Positions 8,785 to 17,347 of a stretch of 64,000 nucleotides of DNA are shown piece by piece. The notes under the pieces were generated by a model. The model was given only the letters and a program-made list of their open reading frames with translations, did not search any database and was not told the DNA's origin. Source of the stretch: CAYMZZ01 sp046297935. Its GTDB lineage: Bacteria; Bacteroidota; Bacteroidia; Chitinophagales; Chitinophagaceae. The position numbers and the translations under genes are program-made. The DNA lies in the NCBI GenBank assembly GCA_046297935.1, contig JBKBHA010000003.1, positions 62,001 through 126,000 of the forward strand, given 5' to 3'. Position 1 is the stretch's first letter. Each line of letters starts with the position of its first letter.

Positions 8785-8815
8785 TTGCAAGTTCAAAAGT
8801 TGCATTGTAGGTTTG
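8785..8815 (+). promoter_or_regulatory. Candidate Bacteroidota-type promoter (TTG-N20-TAGGTTTG)
   Basis: In the 230-nt gap before the T9SS cargo gene, TTG at 8785-8787 and TAGGTTTG at 8808-8815 are separated by 20 nt, matching the -33/-7 arrangement (TTTG / TAnnTTTG) of the Bacteroidota primary sigma factor. It would give a leader of about 165 nt. This is a pattern match only. Confidence 0.45.
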
Positions 8816-8983
8816 CACTATCCTACAGATCGCAATACCCTCACAAGAACCTCCCATACACTTTAAGATCCCATCTCTCCTTCAGGAAAATTGATCCCAA
8901 TCCTGTCAATGCCGTAGTCTATCCAATTCCGGAACGCCAACCCGTTACCGTTTCGAAGACTTACACTATATAAAACTACGAGC

Positions 8984-10441
8984 ATGAAAAAGTTCTACAC
9001 AGTACTGATGGGCATCGCTATGTCCACAGGCGCAATCTACGCGCAAATTCCAATGGTGTCTGCACCAGCCAGCTGTAACGCAAACAGCTGTTTTACCAAC
9101 GCTAACATTGATGTATGTCCTCCTGGTAGCAACCTGGTTGTTACTAATCACCAGGGTGGGCAGTACAACCGCGGCAATAACAATAACCTCGCCGCTGGCG
9201 CCGTTTGGCGTTATCGCAATATCGCCACTGTAGGCGGTGTTACCATCAATTGTGAAGTAACGATCGATGAAGTTTACCGGGCCACACTAAACAGTATCGA
9301 TGACGACGGCGCGGTAGACCAGGCCAACGCTTCTATTGCCAGCTTTTTTGCGCCCCGCATCAGTCCCGATCAAAATTTGAACGGCACCGATCGCAATGGG
9401 TACGTACAGTTCACCATGACCTTTTTCCGAAACGCCAATGGTGTCAACAACAATACCAATGATGATTTCGCGCAGGCTGTTTCGCTCAGCAATATTAACT
9501 ACGTTCACTATGATATAGATGGTAATGATGCCAGCAATGTAACACGCGGCACGGCCGGTTCCTGGTTTCGCGAAACAGGAGTTGCGCGCCGACTTACTAC
9601 CGGCAACCCCGTAGTATTGGCAAACAGTCCAACCGATCTTAGTCCCTACTCTTACAGCTCAGGCGGTAATGCATGGACTGGATTTGCCGGTACTACCTGC
9701 GAACGCGATGGGGTATCACGTTGTGCACAGGTTGCTTCTTCTTTCTCCTTCACAGGCGTATTGCCCGGCATCACATTCCGTATGGGATACGATTATAACG
9801 CTGGCGGCAACGTAGGTCGCCCGGTGCGTCAATTTGGTTCAAGGCTGGGTTGTTTCAATTTTCCTTCGCAGGCTACACTGCCAGTGCGTTTGCTGAGCTT
9901 CAACGCCAACTATCGCAATCAGCAAACCCTGCTTAGCTGGACTGCTGAAGCAGAAACCAACTTTGAAAAATATGTGATCGAAAGAAGTGAGGATGGCAGC
10001 CAGTTTGAGCCTATAGGTGAGCGTGCAGGAAGCAACAGCATCAGCCGCACCGATTATTCCTATACCGACGATCTGAGCCAGAAACAGGCCAATCAGTTCT
10101 TCTATCGTTTGCGTATGCAGGATTTGGATGGTACTTACAAGTACAGTTCTGTTCTGTTAGTAAAAAAAGAAAATAAGAATATCTCGGCTCTTTCCATCAG
10201 CCCCAATCCCGTGCGCCAGGGTGTACACACCATCCGCTTCAATGCTCATGGCACCGGCTTGGCTGATCTCAGAGTAATAGATCTTTCAGGCAAAACACTT
10301 TCGCAGCAACAACAAAAAGTTTATCCGGGCAGTAATAGCATAACGCTAAATAATCTCGATCGCCTGCAGCCTGGTACTTATATTTTACAGGTGAATAATG
10401 ATGGAGAGCTTTCCGTAGTCAAATTTTCTGTGGTTCGTTAA
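8984..10441 (+). CDS. Secreted protein with T9SS type A sorting domain
   Basis: 485 aa secreted or surface protein of unknown function. Signal peptide at residues 1-21 (MKKFYTVLMGIAMSTGAIYA). Residues about 22-300 are Asn/Gly-rich and lack a family I recognise. About 300-400 follow the common LPVRLLSFNANY ... WTAEAETNFEKYVIERSEDG arrangement that precedes sorting domains. The last 75 residues are a type IX sorting domain (LSISPNPVRQG ... VIDLSGKTL ... LQPGTYILQV). Such proteins cross the outer membrane through the type IX system. A terminator-like hairpin follows. Confidence 0.85.
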   Translation: MKKFYTVLMGIAMSTGAIYAQIPMVSAPASCNANSCFTNANIDVCPPGSNLVVTNHQGGQYNRGNNNNLAAGAVWRYRNIATVGGVTINCEVTIDEVYRATLNSIDDDGAVDQANASIASFFAPRISPDQNLNGTDRNGYVQFTMTFFRNANGVNNNTNDDFAQAVSLSNINYVHYDIDGNDASNVTRGTAGSWFRETGVARRLTTGNPVVLANSPTDLSPYSYSSGGNAWTGFAGTTCERDGVSRCAQVASSFSFTGVLPGITFRMGYDYNAGGNVGRPVRQFGSRLGCFNFPSQATLPVRLLSFNANYRNQQTLLSWTAEAETNFEKYVIERSEDGSQFEPIGERAGSNSISRTDYSYTDDLSQKQANQFFYRLRMQDLDGTYKYSSVLLVKKENKNISALSISPNPVRQGVHTIRFNAHGTGLADLRVIDLSGKTLSQQQQKVYPGSNSITLNNLDRLQPGTYILQVNNDGELSVVKFSVVR

Positions 10442-10475
10442 TCACAACAACTACATGCTCAGGGTTTTATACCTT

Positions 10476-10511
10476 GCCCCTTTGGTATTCTTGCCGAGGG
10501 GGTTATTTTTT
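10476..10511 (+). terminator. Rho-independent terminator after the T9SS cargo gene
   Basis: CCCCTTTGG (10477-10485) pairs with CCGAGGGG (10494-10501) with one bulge, and is followed by TTATTTTTT. It sits 36 nt downstream of the stop codon. Confidence 0.65.
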
Positions 10512-10542
10512 GTACTAACTTAAGGGTCCAAAACTTTTGATC

Positions 10543-11772
10543 ATGAAATTCAACTGCAACTGGGCAATAGCCGCCAGCCTTTTTTTATATGCAAATAATG
10601 CATCAGCACAGGATCGTTTCGCATATGCAATAACCGACCAGCAAAAAGAAGGCATCAACTGGACCTGTCTACGCCAAATCGATCTTTCAACTGGTAAATA
10701 CGGTGACCTTATTCTGCAGGGAAATAATATTACACAACCGATTTTTGACGCAGCCTCCCGTCAGAAACTGGCTCAGCCCATAAACGATTCCCGAATGGGT
10801 GCCCTGCCCAATGCACCTTTTGTTACTGGAGTGGCGGCCATTGCCTACGACAGAAAATATCAGCGCCTCTTTTTTACTCCCATGTTTTTTGATCAGTTAC
10901 GCTATATTGATCTGCGAAGCAATCAGGTCTATCTTGTGCAACAAGAACTGCCGGAGGCATTACGAATAAAAAGTGCGGATCAGGGAAATATCATCACAAG
11001 AATGGCTATTGCAAGTGATGGTTATGGTTACGCACTCACCAATGATGCGCAACAGTTCATTCGCTTCAGTACGGGGAAGATAGTGCAGGTTGAATCGTTG
11101 GGCGGTCTTGTTGACGATCCCGCCAACAAAGAGATTTCTGTACATAATGCCTGCACCAGCTATGGAGGCGACATGATAGCTGACAATAGCGGCTATCTGT
11201 ACTTATTCACAGCTCGTAACCATGTGTTTCGGATCGATCCGCAATCGAGGGTTGCCCTGCACCTTGGTAGTATAAGCGGACTGCCGGAGGGCTTTTCTAT
11301 CAATGGTGCCGCGGTTACCGATAATAACCAGGTATTGGTCAGTAGTGCCATGACCAGCAAAAATCTTTATCTGGTAGACGCTGACAACTGGACTGCCACC
11401 GAAACCAGGCTGGAAGCCTGGCGAAGCTCAGACATGGCTAATAGCAATCTTTTATCCACCCGACCTGCGCCAGCAGCAACCAACATCGCTGTTCAGCCAG
11501 ATGAAAAGGCGAACGGGAATGTAAAAATCTTCCCAAACCCGGCGAAGGATCATCGATTACAAATGAACTTTCAACTTTCGCCAGGCAACTATAGCATTCA
11601 GGTGCTTGACATCAGTGGTAAAGCAGTAGCCCTGTCAGTTGTAAACCTTCAAGGCAAAGGGCAAATGCATAGCATTCAACTTCCGTCTTCTGCCAAGGCC
11701 GGTACCTATCTGGTAAAGGTGCTCGACGGCAGGAACAATACCGTGTTCGGCGACAAGTTTGTTTTGCAATAG
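10543..11772 (+). CDS. Secreted protein with T9SS type A sorting domain, propeller-like body
   Basis: 409 aa secreted protein. I chose ATG 10543, which gives the signal peptide MKFNCNWAIAASLFLYANNA, over an upstream TTG. Residues 25-300 carry repeated stretches such as LRQIDLSTGKYGDLIL, LRYIDLRSNQVYLV and LYLFTARNHVFRIDPQSRVA, suggesting a beta-propeller-like body; this is inference from repeat character. The C-terminus is a T9SS type A domain (VKIFPNPAKDHR, IQVLDISGKAV, AGTYLVKVLDG). It lies 100 nt after another T9SS cargo gene, across a terminator, so transcription is probably separate. Substrate or role unknown. Confidence 0.82.
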   Translation: MKFNCNWAIAASLFLYANNASAQDRFAYAITDQQKEGINWTCLRQIDLSTGKYGDLILQGNNITQPIFDAASRQKLAQPINDSRMGALPNAPFVTGVAAIAYDRKYQRLFFTPMFFDQLRYIDLRSNQVYLVQQELPEALRIKSADQGNIITRMAIASDGYGYALTNDAQQFIRFSTGKIVQVESLGGLVDDPANKEISVHNACTSYGGDMIADNSGYLYLFTARNHVFRIDPQSRVALHLGSISGLPEGFSINGAAVTDNNQVLVSSAMTSKNLYLVDADNWTATETRLEAWRSSDMANSNLLSTRPAPAATNIAVQPDEKANGNVKIFPNPAKDHRLQMNFQLSPGNYSIQVLDISGKAVALSVVNLQGKGQMHSIQLPSSAKAGTYLVKVLDGRNNTVFGDKFVLQ

Positions 11773-11825
11773 AAGAGAACTTTTGCGGCAAGTTTAATTG
11801 AACATTCATTTTATATATCATTGAA

Positions 11826-12500
11826 ATGAAAAGAACAATATCGATACTGCTTATTTTCTGCTTTTTCGTCTCGGCAAAATCATTTTCCCAATCATTCAAG
11901 TTTGAAAAAAGCAAACTTGAACCAGTAGGTGTATATATGACTTTAGAAAAAATCATGGGGAAAGAAGTATTGAAAGTCATCAAAGATTCTTCTATTAAAG
12001 AAGTTGATGAGCCAACTTTTGTCAAAATAAAAGGGTTTGAACTTAATAACGGAATAATAGAACTGAAGGTTCTTAGCAAGCTTCTGTCAAATGCACCAGA
12101 ATTAGCACGAGGATTTATCGGAGTTGCTTTTAGAATAAACGATAGTAATTCAAAATTTGAAAGTTTATACATTCGGCCAACAAATGGCAGATCAAACAGC
12201 CAACTTCGACGGAACCGTTCCACACAATACTTTTCGTTTCCTGATTACAAATTCGATCGACTTCGAAAGGAATCGCCAGGACAATATGAGTCCTATTCGG
12301 ATATGGGGTTAAACGAATGGATAAAGTTGAAAATTGTAATTAAGGACACAACGGCAAAGCTTTATATTAACGATAGCCGTGAACCTTGTCTGATTGTAAA
12401 TGATCTAAAACATGGACCTGATGTTACGGGAGCTATTGGGCTTTGGGTGGACGTAGGGACAGAAGGTTATTTTGCTGATTTGAAAATTCAACTACAATAA
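11826..12500 (+). CDS. Secreted LamG/concanavalin-like protein, function unknown
   Basis: 224 aa with signal peptide (MKRTISILLIFCFFVSAKSF, SQ). The body reads like a concanavalin A/LamG jelly-roll: FTKIKGFELNNGIIELKVLS-like strands, GFIGVAFRINDSNSKFESLY, IRPTNGRSN, and a closing GAIGLWVDVGTEGYFADLKI, the usual last-strand pattern of these folds. No catalytic residues are recognisable. Base composition is richer in A+T than the flanking genes, hinting at separate acquisition. It lies 53 nt after the T9SS protein gene, and the following 289 nt hold no gene. Confidence 0.7.
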   Translation: MKRTISILLIFCFFVSAKSFSQSFKFEKSKLEPVGVYMTLEKIMGKEVLKVIKDSSIKEVDEPTFVKIKGFELNNGIIELKVLSKLLSNAPELARGFIGVAFRINDSNSKFESLYIRPTNGRSNSQLRRNRSTQYFSFPDYKFDRLRKESPGQYESYSDMGLNEWIKLKIVIKDTTAKLYINDSREPCLIVNDLKHGPDVTGAIGLWVDVGTEGYFADLKIQLQ

Positions 12501-12789
12501 ATTTGTTCTTATATCATTCGACAATCTATGCCGCTAGCAAAAGGCGTTGTGGAATTGGGACTAGACGGAAGTTCAATCGGCAGTAGTGCATTTCCAGCTT
12601 ACATATCCAGCGGACGAAATTCTGCTGATCAGTTGTCTTCAACTTCAATTTTTAGTTACTAGTCTGGCTTCAGTACCGGGCTGATAGTTGGTCAATTCCC
12701 TAAGTACAGAAGACCTCGTTCGTTGTGCGGGAGCCTTGAAGGCGTGTCAATTGAAGTATCAGATATGAAGATCGACCGCTGATTCCTCT
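12501..12789. other. Non-coding gap, no recognised gene
   Basis: No open frame on either strand has recognisable similarity, and stops are frequent. A short stem-loop GATTCCT/AGGAATC (12781-12798) overlaps the end of the neighbouring sigma-54 activator gene but lacks a T-run, so it is a weak terminator candidate. The stretch may be a decayed remnant. Confidence 0.5.
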
Positions 12790-14211
12790 TTAGGAATCGG
12801 CCTCCATCTTCTTCTCCTGCTCCTGAAATGACTTGATTTTGTTGTAAAGCGTCTTCCGATCTATTTTCAGCATTTCAGCTGCCTTCTTCTTATTGAAGTT
12901 CACCTGCTGTAATACATGCATGATCGTTTCGTATTCTGCCCGAAGGGCAGCGTCGCGCAAATCCATGTCGCGGGCGACAGGTGCCGGGGCTATTGGCTCA
13001 GCCATTGAAACAGATGGGCTATTGTCGGCAGGTGCATTTTGTGTCATTTCCCATGGCAGGCATTGAAGTTTGATCTTTTCGCCCGCGGGTGTTAAAAGAA
13101 CGGCGCGGCGAACAACATTTCTAAATTCTCTCAAATTGCCCGGCCAGCTGTAGGACTGAAATATCTGAAGCACTTCCGGCTCGTAGCCCAACACTTCCTT
13201 ATCAAGTTCCTGATTGGTTTTGTTGAGGAAAAACTCTGCGAACTGCAGGATATCATCCTGTCGCTGCCTTAGTGGAGGAAGGTTGACGCTGAATTCGTTG
13301 AATCGATGATAAAGATCTTCTCGAAACTTACCTTTTCGGTAGGCTTCCTGGAGATTTTCATTACTTGCCACAATGATCCTCACATCAATTTCCTTTTCCT
13401 TATTTCCACCTACCCGCTTTATTTTTCGCTCCTGTATTACCCGCAGCAGGGTGGCCTGTACGTCAAGCGACAGGTTAGCTACTTCATCGAGAAACAGAGT
13501 GCCGCCATCAGCCAGTTCAAAATGGCCTTCCTTATCTTGCAGGGCACCTGTAAACGCACCTTTTACATGGCCAAACAACTCACTACCGGCCAGTTCTTTC
13601 GACAGGGTGCCACAGTCCATGGCCACAAAGGGCTTGTCGCTACGTTGGCTCATCTGGTGAATGGTGCGTGCAATCACTTCTTTACCCGTGCCGCTTTCGC
13701 CATATAGTATAATACTGTAATTGGTACCTGCTACAATGTTTATCTGCCCATATAGCGCCTGCGTGGTTGGCGACTGGCCCACCAGAAATTCTGAACTGGC
13801 AGGTCGTTTTGTTTCATTGGCAGCAGCAACCGGTTGCCTACTTTCCGGCGTGCTGATCAGGGCCTGCTTTACCACGCTTAATACCTCATCGGGTATCAGG
13901 GGCTTAACGATATAGTCAAAGGCCCCCATCTTTATTACTTCTACCGCCGTTTTTATATCAGAATAGCCGGTAATCACCAATACCCTTGCCTGGTTGTTAT
14001 GGCGCCTGAGCGCTGTTATCACCTCAATACCTTCCATATCTCCCAACCTGTAATCGCAAATCACGAGATCGAAATGGTCTTCTGTATATCTCGCCAGCCC
14101 CTTGCTGCCAGAATATGCTACTGCTGTTTCAAAATCATGTTTATTCAGGAATCTCGACAGCAAACTGCAGAGATCCATGTCGTCGTCGATAATGAGGATT
14201 TTTTTACTCAT
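12790..14211 (-). CDS. Sigma-54-dependent response regulator, NtrC family
   Basis: 473 aa transcriptional activator. Receiver domain 1-120 with acidic pocket DDD (10-12) and phosphoacceptor Asp53 (LVICDYRLGD). AAA+ domain about 145-385 with Walker A GESGTGKE, the sigma-54 contact loop GAFTGA, and Walker B TLFLDEVANL. A Fis-type helix-turn-helix closes the protein (NFNKKKAAEMLKIDRKTLYN). I chose ATG 14211 (MSKKILIIDDD); the open frame extends 38 codons upstream without similarity. Likely phosphorylated by the histidine kinase at 14784-16211, with which it shares the locus, and activates sigma-54 promoters. Confidence 0.95.
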   Translation of the reverse strand: MSKKILIIDDDMDLCSLLSRFLNKHDFETAVAYSGSKGLARYTEDHFDLVICDYRLGDMEGIEVITALRRHNNQARVLVITGYSDIKTAVEVIKMGAFDYIVKPLIPDEVLSVVKQALISTPESRQPVAAANETKRPASSEFLVGQSPTTQALYGQINIVAGTNYSIILYGESGTGKEVIARTIHQMSQRSDKPFVAMDCGTLSKELAGSELFGHVKGAFTGALQDKEGHFELADGGTLFLDEVANLSLDVQATLLRVIQERKIKRVGGNKEKEIDVRIIVASNENLQEAYRKGKFREDLYHRFNEFSVNLPPLRQRQDDILQFAEFFLNKTNQELDKEVLGYEPEVLQIFQSYSWPGNLREFRNVVRRAVLLTPAGEKIKLQCLPWEMTQNAPADNSPSVSMAEPIAPAPVARDMDLRDAALRAEYETIMHVLQQVNFNKKKAAEMLKIDRKTLYNKIKSFQEQEKKMEADS

Positions 14212-14329
14212 ACTAATGCCTTTGGATTGTTGGAATATTGCCCTTTTTTGTGAACCAATTTCCATGTTATACGCGTAAATCGTGCCGAAAATGCCGTACA
14301 GATCAAAAAAATAAGGTATATCCATTAAT

Positions 14330-14345
14330 TGGCAGTAAAATTGTT
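14330..14345 (+). promoter_or_regulatory. Candidate sigma-54 promoter (TGGCAG-N5-TTGTT)
   Basis: TGGCAG at 14330-14335 and TTGTT at 14341-14345 place GG and GT ten bases apart, close to the -24/-12 consensus TGGCAC-N5-TTGC, with T instead of C at the -12 dinucleotide. It lies between the divergent NtrC-type gene and the receiver gene and points at the receiver. Initiation about 12 nt downstream would fall near 14356, favouring the ATG at 14399 as start. Confidence 0.35.
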
Positions 14346-14398
14346 CCTTAGGGGTTGTGAACAGTTCAGGTGCGACATATCAATACCCTACCGGACAA

Positions 14399-14782
14399 AT
14401 GAGGCCGACCACCGCTTCCACTTTAAAAGTGCTCATTATCGACGATGAGGTAGATATCTGCTATCTGCTAAAGGGTATTTTGCGTCAAAAAAATATCGCT
14501 GCTGACTATGTTACAAGTCTGGCCGCAGCCAGGCAGTTCGTAAAAAATGCAGCGCCCGCTGTTTTCTTTCTCGATAATCATCTTTCCGATGGTATGGGTA
14601 TCGACTATATACGTGAGTTGAAGGAGCGTTTTCCTGAATCGATCGTCATAATGGTCACCGCTCACGATACCGCCCATGATCGCGAAATCGCTTACCGCCA
14701 TGGGGTTGATTTCTTTATCAGCAAACCCTTTAGCCGGGAGATCATTTTTAGAACGCTGGAGCAGATTCAGGGTAGAAACTGA
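14399..14782 (+). CDS. Stand-alone response regulator receiver
   Basis: 127 aa single-domain receiver with DDE pocket (15-17), phosphoacceptor Asp59 (VFFLDNHLSD), Thr in VMVTAHD and Lys in ISKPFS. No output domain. ATG 14399 was chosen; a GTG at 14357 would add 14 residues (MNSSGATYQYPTGQ) without similarity. It is transcribed divergently from the NtrC-type regulator and ends 1 nt before the convergent histidine kinase gene. It may act as a phosphate sink or carry signal by protein contact. Confidence 0.88.
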   Translation: MRPTTASTLKVLIIDDEVDICYLLKGILRQKNIAADYVTSLAAARQFVKNAAPAVFFLDNHLSDGMGIDYIRELKERFPESIVIMVTAHDTAHDREIAYRHGVDFFISKPFSREIIFRTLEQIQGRN

Positions 14783-14783
14783 A

Positions 14784-16211
14784 TTATGGGGAATCTGTTC
14801 CCCATTCTGTGGAGCTTCCCTTCAGGTTGAGCGTCAGAGTGAATTGTGTACCCTCCCCAAGTCGGCTTTTCACCTGAATACTCCCCTTGTGATTGAGAAT
14901 GATATTTTGTGTGTTGGTTAGCCCGAGGCCATTCCCTTTTTTCTTGTTGGTAAAATAAGGTTCAAAAAGACGCGAAATCGTTTCCTCATCCATTCCGCTG
15001 CCATTGTCTGCTATTTCAATAACACATTTATTTTCTTCTTTCCGGGTTCGAATTTCCAGTCTTCCTCCCCCCTCTTCCATGGCCTCAATGGCGTTGACAA
15101 TGATATTAAGAATGGCAATTTTCACTTTTTCTTTGTCCACCACTACTTCGCACAAATCACTCGCGTATCGCTTCACCACCTGAACGCCGTTCAGTTCAAT
15201 ACGGTCGGCGGCCAAATGAAGCGCCTCGTCCAGAAGTGCATTCATATCTACCGATGTGTACTCGAGCTGAGCAAAGCGGGTTGAATTGAGAAGGTCTGAT
15301 ACCAGTTGATTAATACGGGTTACGTTGCGCCCTATCATTTCAATCAAAATCTCGGACTCCTCCTGATTATCCGTCAGTTCTCTGAGCTGTTCAGATGCCA
15401 GCGAAATATTGGTGAGCGGATTGCGCACTTCATGCGCAATGGTGCGGGCAATACGGCCTGTGGCTGCAAATTTTTCTATACTCTTCAACTCCTGCAGCTC
15501 CCTGTTTACTTTATCGAGTTCTACTACACGATCCTCCAGCTGCTGACCATAGCTGCGTACGTTACGAATAGCATTTTCTTTTGCTTTGTTTTCACGATTG
15601 TAGATAAGCACTGAGTAAATAATCGTTACAATAGCAATGACCAGCGATACAGCAGTTATGACCGACGTACTATTGAAAAAACCATCGAGATTTTGGTCTC
15701 GCCTTCTCACCAGCAAGGATTCCTGCTCGCCAAGATCCTGCAGAATCTGTCGAATGCTGTCCATCACCAGCTTATTTTGTTCACTCGGTGCCAGAAGAGC
15801 AGGAGTAATTTTATTGCCACTGGTTTGAAATTCTACGATCGCTGCATCAAGGGATTGCAATCTTCGTTTAATAAGTCCTCCAAGCGTATCAATTTTTTTC
15901 CGGTACTTCCGGTTGTCTTTGGTCAAATCTTTCAGCTGCTCATAAAGCGGAACAACATTTCGTGAGCCGGAATGATAAGGCCTCAGGTAATAAAAATCGT
16001 TGGTGATCAGGTATCCTCGAACTCCTGTTTCCGCATCAGTCATTTCCGCCTTGATGCTCTCCATTTTTTGAATCACATTGTAGGAATGGGTGACCCAGCC
16101 GGTTTCACGAGCGAGGTTGCCAATAATGAAAAAGATGAGCCCATATGAAAGCAACATGAGAAGCAGTGCGATGAGATAACCCCAACGTATTTTTACTTTT
16201 GATAGTGGCAT
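14784..16211 (-). CDS. CHASE3-domain sensor histidine kinase
   Basis: 475 aa membrane kinase. TM1 at about 10-32, a CHASE3-type sensor between (DAETGVRGYLITNDFYYLRP), TM2 at about 182-204, then a coiled linker. The HisKA domain has phosphoacceptor His260 (ARTIAHEVRNPLTN); the ATPase domain has N-box NIIVNAIEAMEE, G1 DNGSGM and G2 KKGNGLGLTN. The last ten codons contain a hairpin (14786-14805). It sits upstream of nothing on its strand except, after the receiver, the NtrC-type regulator, its likely partner. The signal sensed by CHASE3 domains is not known. Confidence 0.94.
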   Translation of the reverse strand: MPLSKVKIRWGYLIALLLMLLSYGLIFFIIGNLARETGWVTHSYNVIQKMESIKAEMTDAETGVRGYLITNDFYYLRPYHSGSRNVVPLYEQLKDLTKDNRKYRKKIDTLGGLIKRRLQSLDAAIVEFQTSGNKITPALLAPSEQNKLVMDSIRQILQDLGEQESLLVRRRDQNLDGFFNSTSVITAVSLVIAIVTIIYSVLIYNRENKAKENAIRNVRSYGQQLEDRVVELDKVNRELQELKSIEKFAATGRIARTIAHEVRNPLTNISLASEQLRELTDNQEESEILIEMIGRNVTRINQLVSDLLNSTRFAQLEYTSVDMNALLDEALHLAADRIELNGVQVVKRYASDLCEVVVDKEKVKIAILNIIVNAIEAMEEGGGRLEIRTRKEENKCVIEIADNGSGMDEETISRLFEPYFTNKKKGNGLGLTNTQNIILNHKGSIQVKSRLGEGTQFTLTLNLKGSSTEWGTDSP

Positions 16212-16295
16212 GATAGCTTAAATGACAACATTAATGGGTGCAGTACATCCAAGATAGTTTATTTTAATGGCTGCTAACCTCTTTGTCTTACTTTT

Positions 16296-16466
16296 TTATC
16301 TGCTACGTTCAGATGCTGCAGTGGCGGTAATCATTACACCTTGTAATATGGCCAATACTGCCAGGAAGAGAAATGTATGACAAACAGCACCCGCCTTAAA
16401 GACAAATAAGCTAACCGCCCAACTCAGGGCCAGTAATGGCGAAAGTATAAGGAGGAATCGCTTCAT
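16296..16466 (-). CDS. Small membrane protein, lmo0937/DUF5670-like
   Basis: 56 aa, too short for most gene callers. Read from ATG 16466 it gives MKRFLLILSPLLALSWAVSL, then FVFKAGAVCHTFLFLAVLAI and a short tail ending ERSR before TAA. Two predicted membrane helices with the connecting VFKAGAVCH follow the pattern of the lmo0937 family of tiny two-helix membrane proteins (W..GFFVFHAGG.IH). An AGGAGGA-like purine stretch is upstream of the next gene rather than this one, so no ribosome site is claimed. Function of the family is unknown. It lies 84 nt upstream of the histidine kinase start. Confidence 0.6.
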   Translation of the reverse strand: MKRFLLILSPLLALSWAVSLFVFKAGAVCHTFLFLAVLAILQGVMITATAASERSR

Positions 16467-16635
16467 GCGTACAGGATTTGCTATTATATAGAAAAAATGG
16501 TGCCATTGATTTGGGGGAAAGGGAGTCTCAGCTTTCGCCCAACGCGGAATCTTTTCCCCAGCGCCAACTAGCCCGCAGGCTGAAATTTTCTGGCAGGGCG
16601 TTTGGATTTACCGCATTGTAACAAAACCGCATGAA

Positions 16636-16989
16636 ATGGTAAAGAATGCAACAACAGCAGATATGAAGACAATGGCCGACTGCCACGCAAAGCTCATGAA
16701 AGAAGGTTATACAGAAGATTTTAAAGCGGCTGAGGCGGGACTATTATCGTTAAAAAACGAAAAGATTTATCAGGCCGAAGAAATTGTAGATGTCAATTTT
16801 TACCGATTCGAAGGAGCAAGCGATCCCGGTGATAATTCCATTCTATATGCCATCGTAACCAATGATGGAGTAAAAGGCACGCTGGTTGATGCCTACGGTC
16901 CCTATGCCGATCAGCGGGTAGAGCAGTTCATGAAGCAAGTTGAATCACTTCATAAAAAGCCAGTTCACCATGATTCAAAATCAGATTGA
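16636..16989 (+). CDS. Small conserved protein often mislabelled PRPP synthetase
   Basis: 117 aa cytoplasmic protein. It shows the pattern LMKEGYTEDFK ... VDVNFYRFEGASDPGDNSIL and GVKGTLVDAYGPYAD, which I recognise from a small Bacteroidota family that databases commonly call phosphoribosylpyrophosphate synthetase although it lacks that enzyme's size and motifs. The real function is unknown. Its last 20 nt overlap the next gene, suggesting coupling. The ATG at 16636 was used; the sequence before it gives no better start. Confidence 0.7.
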   Translation: MVKNATTADMKTMADCHAKLMKEGYTEDFKAAEAGLLSLKNEKIYQAEEIVDVNFYRFEGASDPGDNSILYAIVTNDGVKGTLVDAYGPYADQRVEQFMKQVESLHKKPVHHDSKSD

Positions 16990-17314
16990 CCCCTATATCA
17001 GGGTTTGTATGAAGGCATGGCTGATGTGTGAATCAGCCATTCATACTGAGCTAAAACAGGAAAAGCCAAGAGAAGAGCTTTTGAGAGCATGTGGAGATTG
17101 TGGACGCAGTTGCTTTACCCTGGTTTCGCAACTCGCCAGCGATCAGCCATTCCCACCGGGAGATCGTATCCTCGAATGCCTGATCGACTGCCGGCATTGT
17201 GCCCGTACCTGTGAAGACTGGGGTGAAAACGAAGACGATTTCGAACTTTGTAAGGAAGCCTGTCTTCACTGTGCCGATTTTTTAAAGGACATTCTGCCTA
17301 TTCAGGCAAACTAA
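16970..17314 (+). CDS. Cys-rich four-helix protein, Csp copper-storage-like (DUF326)
   Basis: 114 aa from ATG 16970. Twelve cysteines fall in helical CxxC-type groups: C13 and C20, RACGDCGRSC, ECLIDCRHCARTC and LCKEACLHC. This spacing fits the DUF326/cytosolic copper storage protein (Csp) family, four-helix bundles that bind many Cu(I) ions through inward-facing Cys. No signal peptide is seen, so it would be cytosolic. The start lies inside the last 20 nt of the preceding gene. Copper binding is inferred from the family, not shown. Confidence 0.72.
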   Translation: MIQNQIDPYIRVCMKAWLMCESAIHTELKQEKPREELLRACGDCGRSCFTLVSQLASDQPFPPGDRILECLIDCRHCARTCEDWGENEDDFELCKEACLHCADFLKDILPIQAN

Positions 17315-17347
17315 GTCTTTCCGGCAAAAATTAAGAACAGCGCACAC

